A stretch of DNA of 64,000 bases. Source: UBA1926 sp036732005 (lineage in GTDB: Bacteria; Planctomycetota; Phycisphaerae; Phycisphaerales; UBA1924). Numbering within the stretch: the first letter of the stretch is position 1; each line of letters opens with the position of its first letter. Shown here piece by piece: positions 25,676 through 34,885 of this stretch. The position numbers were made by a program, and so were the translations under genes. The notes under the pieces were generated by a model. The model was not told the DNA's origin, did not search any database, and saw only the letters and a list, made by a program, of their open reading frames with translations. Location: contig DAINDF010000002.1 of assembly GCA_036732005.1 (NCBI GenBank), positions 310,001 to 374,000 of the forward strand, in the 5' to 3' direction.

Positions 25676-26671
25676 TCAAGGGCAGCCCGACAGGAATCCG
25701 ACCACGAAGGAGTTGATGTCTGCCAGGTCGAGCAGCCCGACCGGCGGCGCGAGGTCCGCCACCGGGTGACCGCTGACGAACGCGGCCACGAACGCGTTGA
25801 CATCCGCAAGGTCAAGCAGGAAGAGCGGGTCCGCGAGGTCCGCCCCGTTGCACCCCGGTTCGACCACGACCGGAACGACATCGCTCCACGACCCACCCAC
25901 GCGGATCTCATCGTGGTAGATGTCGTACCCCGAGTAGGTGTGCATCCCGAAATCGACATTCTGCAGCACACCCGAGCCATCGATCAGCACATCGTTCCCC
26001 GCGCCGCCGGACGCGTGCGGCGGAATCGGGGGCTCGCCAGCAAGCGTCGCGCGGAGCGGCACTGGATCGGCCCACAACTCGACATATTCTCCCTCAACCG
26101 GGTCGTCGATCACATGGGCGACGAGAAGGTGAGTCTGGTTGGCCATTGCCTGCTCGACCAGCCCGTGCAACTCCTCGATGAACGGGAAACCGTGTGTCAG
26201 AAGCCCGAATTCAAGGGCGCCGCCGTTGGTGAACTCCAAAACCACCCAGCCGTAGTGCGGCTGATGCGTCGTCCGGATCAGCACGCTGACCCACCAGTCG
26301 TTGCGGGGCTCGCCCGGGATGGCCCCCCTCCAACTCCAGTAGGTCACCCCGTTGCCGCGGTTTCGTCGGTATCGGTGGCTCCCGCCCGCGGTTTCAAGGC
26401 GTTCGGGCCCGACTTGGTAGGTGAGCCCCGTCGGATCGACATAGGCGGTGCCGGACAGATCATTCTCGCTTACCGGCGCCTCCCAGAGCCCCTGAAAACC
26501 GATGACCGTACCTCCGGTCGGGCCCTGCCCGTTCAGAACCGAATCCGCGAGATACTCACCCGCGAGCGGATCGCCCCCGAGCAGGAACTGGTCCTGGACC
26601 AGCAACTGACCGCTCGCGACGGCGCACGCGGCGGCGATAAGGCCGGCGGCGACGGGGATCTGCCCGGGCAT
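25676..26671 (-). CDS. Exported protein with GC-type dockerin-like C-terminal domain
   Basis: 331 residues from the ATG at 26671, which has a strong AAAGGAG site. Signal peptide (MPGQIPVAAGLIAAACAVASG). The body is beta-rich (SWRGAIPGEPRNDWWVSVLIRT, GGAGNDVLIDGSGVLQNVDFG) and looks like a lectin/jelly-roll-type secreted module; I do not recognise a specific family. The last 59 residues (25679-25855) form the paired dockerin-like domain: GCNGADLADP..LLDLADVNAFVAAF, then PVADLAPPVGLLDLADINSF and a terminal GCP. One of five such proteins in this window; the tail is presumed to anchor or sort the protein outside the cell. Confidence 0.85.
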   Translation of the reverse strand: MPGQIPVAAGLIAAACAVASGQLLVQDQFLLGGDPLAGEYLADSVLNGQGPTGGTVIGFQGLWEAPVSENDLSGTAYVDPTGLTYQVGPERLETAGGSHRYRRNRGNGVTYWSWRGAIPGEPRNDWWVSVLIRTTHQPHYGWVVLEFTNGGALEFGLLTHGFPFIEELHGLVEQAMANQTHLLVAHVIDDPVEGEYVELWADPVPLRATLAGEPPIPPHASGGAGNDVLIDGSGVLQNVDFGMHTYSGYDIYHDEIRVGGSWSDVVPVVVEPGCNGADLADPLFLLDLADVNAFVAAFVSGHPVADLAPPVGLLDLADINSFVVGFLSGCP

Positions 26672-26807
26672 GGCGCTCTCCTTTCGGATGATGCGGACAT
26701 TCACAGCCTAAGTCGGGACGCTTAACTCAGACCCGTTCAGGGTGTCGGTTCGCCCTTAATCAAGGGTTTGCCCGCGAACAGAGAGCCCGGCACATCAGCG
26801 CGGGCGT

Positions 26808-28157
26808 TCAAGGCCGATGCTCATCGGCAGGCAATTGCGGGAAGAAGTCCTCGAGCACCGCCCGCCAATCCTCGAGCGTCGCCACGGCGATAAACCTCCG
26901 CCGAACCGCCTCGGCCTCGGGGTGGTGCTTCGAGAACTGAATCCCGAACTTCCGCATGGTCTTCCCGGTGAACCGCTCGGCCCTGGCCCGCCTCGCCCCG
27001 TCTTCGCCCCGGACCATCCGCTCGTTGACCGCAAGGGCCAGGCCGAAGTGCTGTTCGAGCACCCGGCGCTGCTCGGCGATGGTGGGGGGGGCGGGCTCGC
27101 GGCCGGCCAGAAGATCGCGGCACTGGCGGAAGATCCACGGGTTCCCGATGCATCCTCGGGCGACGCTCGCGCCCTGCATGCCCGTGTAGGCGACAAGCCG
27201 AAACACATCGCCCGCCGACCACACATCCCCCGAGCCGAAGACGACGCGATCGGTGAACCGGCCGGGATGGCGACGCGTGGCGATCTCACGCAGCATGTCC
27301 CACCGGCTTGGGCCGACATACTTCTGCGCCACCGTCCGCCCGTGCACGGTCACCCAGGCGCAGCCGAGGTCGTACGCCGCGTCGAAGATCCGGAAGAAAC
27401 TCTCGCGCATCTCCGGCGAATCGTCGAACGAGCGCCGCATCTTGACCGTTACCGGGATCTCGGCGGGCACCGCCTCACGCACCGCTTCGAGGATTCGGAT
27501 CGCCCCCTCGGGTTCGCCGAGCCAGTGGCCACCCCTCGCCTTGCGGGCGATCTTCTTGACCGGGCAGGCGAGGTTGACATCGATCGCGGCGAACGAGGGC
27601 GGCGTGGAATCGGTGAGGTGCCTTCCCGGCTCGCAACGGCCCGAATCCGACACCAACGCCCCGTTCCCCTTCGCCCCGCGGGCCGCCAAGTCGCGATACT
27701 CCTTCGCCCTCCGCCGGCCCTGCTCGATCATCTTCAACGCCGCCGCCGCCATCTCCGCGGGCTCCGAGCCCATGATCTGCCCGGCCAGCGGCGCATCCTC
27801 GGCCCCGCCGGGGACATTGTCCGCCAGGTCTCCCAGGTCGGCCTTGGTGAACCCGCGTCCTCCCCCGAGCAGGGTCTGGTCCAGCAGCGCCTCGGTGACG
27901 CAGTAGGGGCACCCGTGCCAGCGGGCAACGAGCCGCATCGCCGCGTCGGAGTATCCCGCGAGCCCGGCCTGGAAGAACGGGGCGTCGAAGCCCGGAACGA
28001 GCATCGGGATCCGCGGGTCCACGCCGCCCGCCCCGAACCGGGTTGCCAGATCCTCGGCGATCCGGCGCGGGTCAAGGCCTGCGGCCGCGTCGTGGCCGTG
28101 CCCCGCCGGGGCGATCGCCGGGCTCGGCGGGGTCGCGTTGGAGCCGTCACAGGTCAT
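26808..28157 (-). CDS. tRNA-dihydrouridine synthase family protein
   Basis: 449 residues, longer than the usual 320-350. FMN-dependent Dus reduces uridine in tRNA. ..FFQAGLAGYSDAAMRLVARWHGC opens the TIM barrel (usually APM.G.TD..FR). PLAGQIMGSEPAEMAAAALKMIEQG is the normal QxxG block, but about 45 extra residues then precede AAIDVNLACPVKKIARKARGG, where the catalytic Cys is kept (NLACP instead of NMGCP). VTVKMRRSFDD, WVTVHGRTVAQKYVGPSRWD, VFGSGDVWSAGD and GASVARGCIGNPWIF complete the family. Its ATG is seven bases after TATCGT, in a 23-bp divergent gap shared with the next lipoprotein gene. Confidence 0.88.
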   Translation of the reverse strand: MTCDGSNATPPSPAIAPAGHGHDAAAGLDPRRIAEDLATRFGAGGVDPRIPMLVPGFDAPFFQAGLAGYSDAAMRLVARWHGCPYCVTEALLDQTLLGGGRGFTKADLGDLADNVPGGAEDAPLAGQIMGSEPAEMAAAALKMIEQGRRRAKEYRDLAARGAKGNGALVSDSGRCEPGRHLTDSTPPSFAAIDVNLACPVKKIARKARGGHWLGEPEGAIRILEAVREAVPAEIPVTVKMRRSFDDSPEMRESFFRIFDAAYDLGCAWVTVHGRTVAQKYVGPSRWDMLREIATRRHPGRFTDRVVFGSGDVWSAGDVFRLVAYTGMQGASVARGCIGNPWIFRQCRDLLAGREPAPPTIAEQRRVLEQHFGLALAVNERMVRGEDGARRARAERFTGKTMRKFGIQFSKHHPEAEAVRRRFIAVATLEDWRAVLEDFFPQLPADEHRP

Positions 28158-28164
28158 CGCGGGG

Positions 28165-28174
28165 ACGATATCCT
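28165..28174. promoter_or_regulatory. Overlapping divergent -10 boxes (dus / lipoprotein)
   Basis: Minus-strand TATCGT (28165-28170) serves dus and plus-strand TATCCT (28169-28174) serves the lipoprotein; they share two bases. Each is 6-7 bases from its start codon, so both messages would be leaderless. Confidence 0.55.
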
Positions 28175-28180
28175 GCCCGC

Positions 28181-28612
28181 ATGACAGAATTGCTTCCCCG
28201 ATTCCGCCGCCTCACCCCCGTTCTGGCCGCCTCCGCCCTCGCGTTGGGCGGGTGCCGGGGCGGGCAGTCCATCGACTACGCCCGCCCGATGCCCGGCACG
28301 CTGACCGAGGGCGAGGTGCTGAACATCCAGGTCTTGCGGAGCGTCACCCGCCTCCGCCTGACCAACACCACCTCGCGATCCTTCGAAGGCTGCACGCTCT
28401 GGCTGAACCAGCGGTACAGCCGGCCCGTCGGCGATCTCGCCGTGGGAGAGACGCTCGACCTGCCACTCCGGGAGTTCGTCGACGAATTCGGGGACACCTT
28501 CCGGGCCGGGGGGTTCTTCGCCACCCGCGACCCCGACCCCGTCGTGCTCGCCGAACTCGAAACCGGGGAGACGCTCTTCGGCCTGCTGGTCGGCGGGAAC
28601 CGGATCAAGTAG
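28181..28612 (+). CDS. Small putative lipoprotein
   Basis: 143 residues. N-terminal lipoprotein signal: LTPVLAASALALGGC with the lipid-attachment Cys at 25. The mature part is small and beta-rich (VTRLRLTNTTSRSFEGCTLWLNQRY, VGETLDLPLREFVDEFGD), resembling a periplasmic beta-sandwich; not a recognised family. Start chosen as the ATG six bases after TATCCT. The next gene (PIG-L deacetylase) begins 31 bases downstream on the same strand with its own ribosome site. Confidence 0.75.
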   Translation: MTELLPRFRRLTPVLAASALALGGCRGGQSIDYARPMPGTLTEGEVLNIQVLRSVTRLRLTNTTSRSFEGCTLWLNQRYSRPVGDLAVGETLDLPLREFVDEFGDTFRAGGFFATRDPDPVVLAELETGETLFGLLVGGNRIK

Positions 28613-28643
28613 GGGCCCGCGGGCCCATCGGGAGAGGTCAGCC

Positions 28644-29384
28644 ATGGCACGGATCCTCGTCGTCGGCCCCCACCCGGATGATCAGGAACTCGGGATGGGC
28701 GGCACCATCGCCCGCCTCGCCCAGCAGGGGCACGATGTGCTCCTCCTGGACATGACCAACGGCGAGCCGACGCCGTTCGGCGATCCCGCGACGCGCGAGA
28801 AGGAGGCCGAGGCCGCCCGCGAGATCCTCTCCCCCGAGGGCGGGCCCGAGATCCGCCGCGTCTGCCTCGACCTGCCGAACCGGTTTGTCGAGCACACCAT
28901 CGAGGCGCGCCACGCCGTCGCGGGCGTGATCCGGGCCCATCAGGCCGAGATTATCTTCACGCCCTACTTCGAGGACGCCCACCCGGACCACCGCGCCACC
29001 ACGCGGATCGTCGAGGACGCCCGCTTCGACGCGAAACTCACCAAGCTCGACATGCCCGCCCCGCCCCCGATGCACGGCGCGTCGCTCAGCGAGATCGGCC
29101 CCCCGATCTACCCGAGGTGGCTCTTCTACTACTACGCGACCCACCTGCGCTGGGTGGCCGACCCGTCGTTCGTCTTCGACATCTCCGGCTTCGTTGAGCG
29201 CAAGCTCGACGCGATCCGGGCTTACCACACGCAGTTTGTCCTCCCCGAGAAGAACCGCCGCGTCGTCGAATGGGTCGAGGCCGCCGCCACCTATTTCGGC
29301 AGCAGGATCGGCGTCGCCGCCGGCGAGCCCTTCTTCACGAAAGAGCCGGTGGGGCTCGCGAACCTCGGCGGTCTGGTGCTCTGA
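28644..29384 (+). CDS. PIG-L family deacetylase (BshB-like)
   Basis: 246 residues, GGAGAGG ribosome site. The zinc site is in VVGPHPDDQELGMGGTIARL (HPDD) and the second metal ligand region is YFEDAHPDHRATTRIVEDA (HPDH). LLDMTNGEPTPFGDPATREKEAEAAREIL and RVCLDLPNR follow the BshB1/MshB pattern of N-acetylglucosaminyl-malate/inositol deacetylases of low-molecular-weight thiol synthesis. Other PIG-L enzymes (LmbE-like) share these motifs, so the substrate is not certain. It ends five bases from the convergent S9 peptidase. Confidence 0.9.
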   Translation: MARILVVGPHPDDQELGMGGTIARLAQQGHDVLLLDMTNGEPTPFGDPATREKEAEAAREILSPEGGPEIRRVCLDLPNRFVEHTIEARHAVAGVIRAHQAEIIFTPYFEDAHPDHRATTRIVEDARFDAKLTKLDMPAPPPMHGASLSEIGPPIYPRWLFYYYATHLRWVADPSFVFDISGFVERKLDAIRAYHTQFVLPEKNRRVVEWVEAAATYFGSRIGVAAGEPFFTKEPVGLANLGGLVL

Positions 29385-29389
29385 CCCGG

Positions 29390-31894
29390 TCAGTCCTTCA
29401 GGTTCGTCTCGAACAGCTTCAGGATCCGCCGGTACTCGTCCAGCCACCCCGTCGCCTCCTGGAACCCGTGCGGCTCCACGGGGTAGAGCGCCATCTCCCA
29501 GTTCTCCTTCTCCAGTTCGATCAGCCGCTGAGCCAGCCGCACCGTGTCCTGGGCCACGACATTGTCGTCGAGCATCCCGTGGCACATCAGGAGCGCCCCC
29601 GCGAGCCCCTCGGCGTGCTCGATCGGGCTCGATTTCTCGAACGCCTCGGGGTCGATCTCCGGTGTGTTGAGGATGTTCGAGGTGTACCCGTGGTTGTAGT
29701 GCGCCCAGTCCGTCACGGGTCGCAGCGCCGCCCCGCAGTCGTAGACCTCGGGCCGCAGGAACATCGCCATCAGCGACAGGAACCCGCCGTACGACCCGCC
29801 GTAGATCCCGACGCGCTCGGTGTCCGCGTCGGTGTGCTCGTCCAGCCAGGCGAGGCAGTCGTCGAAGTCCTCGAGTTCGGGCTCGCCCATGCGGCGATAG
29901 ATCGCCGTCCGCCAGTCCCGCCCGTACCCCTCGGACGCCCGGAAATCCGGCGCGATCACGATGTACCCAAGCCTGCACAGCAGCGTGTGGAACATGTGCT
30001 CGCGGAAGTAATACGACCACCCGTTGTACACATGCTGGGTGTACCCCGCCCCGTGCGCAAAGATCACCACCGGCTTGCCCCGCTCCGTCGGCGCGTCCGT
30101 CGCCGGATCGGTGTACACCCGGCAGTGGATCGGCCGGTCCGTGTGGTTCGACGGCACCTCTACGAACGAGGGCTCGATCCACTCGAAAGACCGGAACAGA
30201 TCAGACACGGTCGAGGTCAGCTTCTTCGGCCAAGCCCCGATCTCCGCCGCCTGCACCATCAACTCCGGCGGGTCCATCGCGGTTGAGTATCGGAACAGCA
30301 CCCGTGACCCGTCCGGCGAGACCTCGAATTCCTCGACCGTCCCCCCGAGCGCCGTGATCGGCTCTGCGGCGCCCGTCCGGGAATCGACGCGCTCGATCTC
30401 GTACGCCCCGGGATGGCGCCTGTTCGAACGGTAGTAGAGCATGCCCCCCTCGGGCCCCTCGGCCACATCCTGCACGGTGAACCCGCCCTCGCTCAGCTCC
30501 CGCGTCTCGCCGCTCGACCGGTCCCAGAGATACAGATGCCCGAACCCCGTGTGCTCCGAGAGGAACCAGAGCCCAGACCCGTCCCGCAGCCACCCCATCT
30601 CGTTGAACGCCCAGTTGATCCACGCCTCGTCCCGCAGGTGGTGCACCGCCCGCAGGCCGCTCGCGTCGTTCGCGGGCTCGATCACCGCGATCCACCGGTC
30701 CTTGTTGTCGTTCGAGCGGAGCTGCACCGCGATCATCGAGCCGTCCGGTGACCACGAAGCCCGTTCCACACCGAACGGCCGCGGTCCGGGCGCGTCCGCC
30801 TCCTTCTCTTTCGCGGGGTTGTCAGGATCACCGGGCTCGGGGGGCGGCGTCTCCCCGCCCGGCGTCTCGGGCTCGCCCGCCTCGGGCTCGAGCCGCGCTG
30901 GGTCAGCGCGATCCCCCGCCGGTGCGGGGGCGTCGCCGCGGTCCTTGAGCCACGCGAGCGGGTCGTCGGCGATCAGCGGCAATCCCGCCGGGTCGACCCA
31001 GTGCACCGCTCCCGCGGCGAGGTCGAGCACCACCATGCGCTCGTCCGCTCGAGCCTCCTCACCCACTTTGGGCCGCACGGGGCTCGTCGACACATACCCG
31101 TCGTCGTTGACATACGCGGGCATCACATCCTGTTTCTCCTCGCCGTTCTTCTTCGCCACGACGAGGAGCATCCACGCCCCGGAGGGCGAGAGTTCACGCC
31201 GAAGAATCCGCCACTCCTTGCCCAGATAGAACGGCCCGGCCACGCGGGTCCGGTCCGCTTCCTTGCGGGCCCGGTCCTGCGCCTCGCGTTCCTCCTCCCG
31301 CGCGGCCCGCTGACGGACGATCTCGAACAGCCTCTCCTGCTGCGCGGCGAGATAGCCCTTGTCGTCCTCGTCCTCCGCGTCGGCGGGGTCCTCCTCGACG
31401 CGGATGTCGGCGACCTCGACCTCGATCCCGGTCGCCGCGGACCGCACGAACCAACCCCCGCCACGCTCGAACGCGATGGAGCCGTCGACCATGAACAGCG
31501 GGCGCGACTCCCAGTCCGTCGAGCGCGTCACCTGGGTCAGCACGCCCATCGCCGTTTCGCGGACGAAGATATCCCCCGAACGGGAGAAGACCCGCCTCGT
31601 CCGATCCGCCGACAGGACCGCCCCTCGGGCCGTGATGAACGGCAACTCGCCGTCCTCGATCCTCACGGGCTCGCCCCCGTCCAGGTCGACCCGCCACCGA
31701 TCGCTCAGCCGCGAGCCTTCCCGCCGGCGATCGAACAGGACGGACCCGCCGTCCCACGCCCAGAACGCGCCTGTCGGCGAACGGGCGACCCACTCCGGAT
31801 CCGACATGATCTGCTTGAGCGACGCGGTCTGCCCCGACGCCACCGCTCCGAACACCGCCAACGCCCAGAGCGCCGCCCGCCGAAGAACGATCAT
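29390..31894 (-). CDS. Prolyl oligopeptidase family (S9) serine peptidase, exported
   Basis: 834 residues from ATG 31894 with GGAGGGACC upstream. Signal peptide at the N-terminus (LRRAALWALAVFGAVASG). The first 550 residues contain WD-like repeats of a beta-propeller (SDPEWVARSPTGAFWAWDGG, WSPDGSMIAVQLRSND, GHLYLWDRSSGE, VSPDGSRVLFRYS), interrupted by an acidic, Pro-rich linker near 350-380. The alpha/beta-hydrolase end has YGGSYGGFLSLMAMF (nucleophile Ser about 701), HGMLDDNV (Asp about 776) and VEPHGF (His about 809), a complete S9 triad. DPP-IV/acylaminoacyl peptidase relatives cleave short peptides; here probably periplasmic. Confidence 0.92.
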   Translation of the reverse strand: MIVLRRAALWALAVFGAVASGQTASLKQIMSDPEWVARSPTGAFWAWDGGSVLFDRRREGSRLSDRWRVDLDGGEPVRIEDGELPFITARGAVLSADRTRRVFSRSGDIFVRETAMGVLTQVTRSTDWESRPLFMVDGSIAFERGGGWFVRSAATGIEVEVADIRVEEDPADAEDEDDKGYLAAQQERLFEIVRQRAAREEEREAQDRARKEADRTRVAGPFYLGKEWRILRRELSPSGAWMLLVVAKKNGEEKQDVMPAYVNDDGYVSTSPVRPKVGEEARADERMVVLDLAAGAVHWVDPAGLPLIADDPLAWLKDRGDAPAPAGDRADPARLEPEAGEPETPGGETPPPEPGDPDNPAKEKEADAPGPRPFGVERASWSPDGSMIAVQLRSNDNKDRWIAVIEPANDASGLRAVHHLRDEAWINWAFNEMGWLRDGSGLWFLSEHTGFGHLYLWDRSSGETRELSEGGFTVQDVAEGPEGGMLYYRSNRRHPGAYEIERVDSRTGAAEPITALGGTVEEFEVSPDGSRVLFRYSTAMDPPELMVQAAEIGAWPKKLTSTVSDLFRSFEWIEPSFVEVPSNHTDRPIHCRVYTDPATDAPTERGKPVVIFAHGAGYTQHVYNGWSYYFREHMFHTLLCRLGYIVIAPDFRASEGYGRDWRTAIYRRMGEPELEDFDDCLAWLDEHTDADTERVGIYGGSYGGFLSLMAMFLRPEVYDCGAALRPVTDWAHYNHGYTSNILNTPEIDPEAFEKSSPIEHAEGLAGALLMCHGMLDDNVVAQDTVRLAQRLIELEKENWEMALYPVEPHGFQEATGWLDEYRRILKLFETNLKD

Positions 31895-32016
31895 CCGTGG
31901 TCCCTCCGTCGTGCCGGGCGGTCTCGCCCCGCGGGCCCGGCACGGCAATGATCTTCTCGGTGCGTGCAACCCGGACGCACGCCGAGGTTCGCAGCATACA
32001 GACCGGAGCTCCGCCG

Positions 32017-33309
32017 ATGCAGAACCCGACCCCCGCCACGCAGCCCGACCCGTTCGCTCCCGGCATGGAGACCACCGTCTGGGCCGCTCAGCCTGTTGCC
32101 CGCGGGCTCGTCGAGGAGCTGCTCGCCCATTTCCTCGACCGCTGCCCGGACGCCGCCAGGTTCGGCGAGACCCTCCTCGCCGATACCGGGACGCACCTCG
32201 CCGACTGGATCGGCGTCTTCCTCACCCCCGACACGCCGCGGACACGCCAGCGCCTCGAAGAGGCCGGCTTTGAGCCCCGCGCCACCGAGTTCGTCGACGA
32301 GGACATTCACTACGCCTTCGAGCACCGGCTCGGCCTGTTCCCCGACATCCTGCTCACCGACTCCGACCGCATGTCCGTCGGCGTCAAGGTCGATTCCGTC
32401 GCCGACTTCTTCGCCGCCACCCAGTACCCGGGCGTCGAGTTCATCCAGGGTGAACCCCTCGCCCGCGCCCGATGGGCCAAGGTCTTCACCGGCGATCGCG
32501 CCGCGATGTGGGTCATGGAACGCCACGGCTACGACGGCTACCACTTCGCGGCCGAGCCCGCCGAGAGCCGGATCGCCGCGATGCACCATATCGAGCGCTT
32601 CCGCGCCCGCCCCCGCGGGTTCGCCGACGCCGCGGAGGGCCTGGCCGACCTGAACCGCTCCCTCGCCGCCGCGGCCGACGAACTCGGCCCGGAGTGGGCC
32701 GCCGATCTCTTCCTCCGCGCCGAGCGTGAGCGTTTCGTCTTGTCCCACTGCGCCGCGCGGAGCCAGAGCGCAAGGCAGAACGCCCTTGGGCTCGGGTGGG
32801 CCAACACCGACCACCTCGTCTACGCCGCGTCCGCCGGCGCGGCCCGCGCCACGATCGCGACCTTCGGCCTGCTCGGCTTCGCCCCACGCGAGTCGGTGCC
32901 GCTCGCCGCCGCCGACACCGCCCATGTCCTCGAGCACCCCGTCGCGAACGAGGCCGTCGTCGTTGTCGCGCCCGCCGCCTCGGCCCCCGGCCTCTCGGGC
33001 TCATGGGTCGCCCTCTTTGGGGAGAGCCTCCTCGGGGCCGGCCCCGCCGGGCTCGCGCTCCGCGGGGATCCCGAACTCCTCGTCCGCCAGCTCGGCCTGC
33101 AGGACACACACGCCAGCAAGGTCGCTGTCCGACCGGTCTGCCCGGAGCGCCTCGCCGCCGCAGTCGCCGAGGGCCTTGTCGACGAGCGCTTTGCACAGGC
33201 GATCCGCGCCGGCGGCGCCCTGGGCTCCACGCTGACGGCCGTCTCTCGACGCGACGGCTGCAGGGGCTTCTCGCCGGCCGCGATCGCCTGGCGCGCCCCG
33301 GGCGGGTGA
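32017..33309 (+). CDS. Hypothetical protein, unrecognised
   Basis: 430 residues from ATG 32017, with GGAG eight bases upstream. No signal peptide or membrane helix. I do not recognise a family. The first half has TGTHLADWIGVFLTPDTPRTRQRL, EDIHYAFEHRLGLFPDILLTDSDRMSVGVKVDSVADF and WVMERHGYDGYHFAAEP, rich in His and acidic residues; the second half is Ala-rich with repeated hydrophobic strands (HVLEHPVANEAVVVVAPAAS, GSWVALFGESLLGAGPAGLAL). A metal-dependent enzyme is conceivable from the His/Asp/Glu pattern, but this is speculation. It is monocistronic by layout, between a divergent peptidase and a convergent dockerin gene. Confidence 0.65.
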   Translation: MQNPTPATQPDPFAPGMETTVWAAQPVARGLVEELLAHFLDRCPDAARFGETLLADTGTHLADWIGVFLTPDTPRTRQRLEEAGFEPRATEFVDEDIHYAFEHRLGLFPDILLTDSDRMSVGVKVDSVADFFAATQYPGVEFIQGEPLARARWAKVFTGDRAAMWVMERHGYDGYHFAAEPAESRIAAMHHIERFRARPRGFADAAEGLADLNRSLAAAADELGPEWAADLFLRAERERFVLSHCAARSQSARQNALGLGWANTDHLVYAASAGAARATIATFGLLGFAPRESVPLAAADTAHVLEHPVANEAVVVVAPAASAPGLSGSWVALFGESLLGAGPAGLALRGDPELLVRQLGLQDTHASKVAVRPVCPERLAAAVAEGLVDERFAQAIRAGGALGSTLTAVSRRDGCRGFSPAAIAWRAPGG

Positions 33310-33492
33310 TCCCACCGCGACCGAAGGCGGCGTCTCGGGCCCGGAACGCATGCGACGCGGGTCCCGACCATCCGCCCCTCGATCTCGCTCCACGCCGGGC
33401 CGGCCTTGCGGGTCCAAACCCGGCCGAGTCGCTCGGGCGCGAGGCCGATCAACCAGGTTGATCGCGGCGCCGACTCCCGCCGCGCAACGAAA

Positions 33493-33519
33493 AACCCCGC
33501 GGGAGGCGTGCTCCCGCGG
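33493..33519 (-). terminator. Rho-independent terminator after the dockerin gene at 33557
   Basis: An 11-bp perfect stem (CCCCGCGGGAG / CTCCCGCGGGG) with loop GCGTG. On the minus strand it is followed by TTTTT, so it ends the gene at 33557-34885; it may also stop plus-strand transcripts. Confidence 0.85.
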
Positions 33520-33556
33520 GGTCTTGTTCGTCACGCCGATTCAGGCGTTCAACCGA

Positions 33557-34885
33557 TCAGGGGCAGCCCGCGTTGAACGAGCTGATGAACAGCTGCACGT
33601 CCGCGAGGTCCCAGACCCCGAACGGAGCCGCGATGTCCGCCACCGGGTCCTGGCCCGTGAAGCCGGCGATGAACGCCTGGACATCCGCCAGGTCGAGCAC
33701 ATCGAACGGCTGGGCGATGTCCGCCGCGTTGCACCCGGTCTGACCGGCCGAGGGCACCTGGGTCGTCGCGGTGATCGCGCCCGGCGTGCCGGCCCGGAAC
33801 AGCCCGATCGTCACCTCGCCGGTCGTCGGCGGGGTGTTGGTCGTGATGCTGAAGTTGTACATCGTGCCCCAGCGGAGCGCGTTGGTGTTGTCGCCGACAT
33901 TCACCGCGTCCCAGGTCACCGACGACCCGTCCTCGGTCCGCACCCAGTCCGTCAGGTCGTACGCGTCGCCCGAGTGGTAGTTCACATCGCGGAAGTAGGG
34001 GTTGGTGTTGACCGTCCCGTCCGCCGGAACCGAGAACGAGTCCGCCGAGCGGTGAGAGGTCTGGTTGTGCAGGGCGTACTCGTAGGTCCAAGTCCCGTCC
34101 CCGTTGTCGATCACCAGCGTGCCCAGGTTGAACATCCCCTCGCCGGGCACGAACACCTCCTGGATGTCCACCGCCGAGTTCCGCTCCTTCCAGGCGTAGA
34201 TCGCCGCCTGCTCGCGCCGCGTGAACGAGGTCGGGCTCACGCTCGTCCCGCTCACATTCACCGGGCGGAACGAGGCGTTGTTGTTCTGGTTGCCCGCCGC
34301 CGCGTCATCGGGGGTCACATACTGGCCCTCGACATAGTAAAAGCCGCCCGCGGTCATGTCCGACACGGCCACCTGCACGCGCTTGAAGATCGCGTTGCCG
34401 GTCTGCCCGCTGCCGCCGAACGGCCAGTTGAAGAAGCCGGTGAACGCATTCACCTGCGTCTTCGTGCCCAGGTTGCTCTGCTGCCCGTTCAGGCTCGCCG
34501 AGTACGGGTCCGAGCACCCGATGCCCAGGCGAGAGCCCGTGCCCGGGTTCTGGCAAGGATCGCACAGGCTCTGCGCCAGCGCCGTGAACCCGTGCTTGAG
34601 CCACGACTGCCCGATGTGCTCGATCCGGCTGCCATCCGGGAAGACCCGGTACATGCTCTGGCCGATCACCGGGTGCTGGTTCGAGTTCGCGATCCACAGC
34701 AGCGTCTGGTTGCCGATGTTGCACGAAACGGTCCCGACCGCGTACGCACGGATCCCGCCGATCTCGCCGTAGTACGAAACCTGGTGCAGGTCGCCCACGA
34801 TCACATCCGGGCCCTGGCTCGTGATCCCCGCGTTCGCGACACCCGCGAGCGCACCCGCGACGAGGCACAGCGTTCCAATCTTCAT
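33557..34885 (-). CDS. Exported protein with GC-type dockerin-like C-terminal domain
   Basis: 442 residues from ATG 34885 with GGGAGAA upstream. Signal peptide MKIGTLCLVAGALAGVANA. The body contains DLHQVSYYGEIGGIRAYAVGTVSC, a repeated N/G-rich region (NQNNNASFRPVNVSGTSVSPTSF) and VIDNGDGTWTYEYALHNQTSHRSADSF, a pattern seen in secreted proteins of this group; function unknown. The terminal 59 residues (33560-33736) are the paired dockerin-like module, GCNAADIAQPFDVLDLADVQ.. and ..IAAPFGVWDLADVQ.. ending GCP. It is one of five tailed proteins here and is followed by a strong terminator. Confidence 0.85.
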   Translation of the reverse strand: MKIGTLCLVAGALAGVANAGITSQGPDVIVGDLHQVSYYGEIGGIRAYAVGTVSCNIGNQTLLWIANSNQHPVIGQSMYRVFPDGSRIEHIGQSWLKHGFTALAQSLCDPCQNPGTGSRLGIGCSDPYSASLNGQQSNLGTKTQVNAFTGFFNWPFGGSGQTGNAIFKRVQVAVSDMTAGGFYYVEGQYVTPDDAAAGNQNNNASFRPVNVSGTSVSPTSFTRREQAAIYAWKERNSAVDIQEVFVPGEGMFNLGTLVIDNGDGTWTYEYALHNQTSHRSADSFSVPADGTVNTNPYFRDVNYHSGDAYDLTDWVRTEDGSSVTWDAVNVGDNTNALRWGTMYNFSITTNTPPTTGEVTIGLFRAGTPGAITATTQVPSAGQTGCNAADIAQPFDVLDLADVQAFIAGFTGQDPVADIAAPFGVWDLADVQLFISSFNAGCP

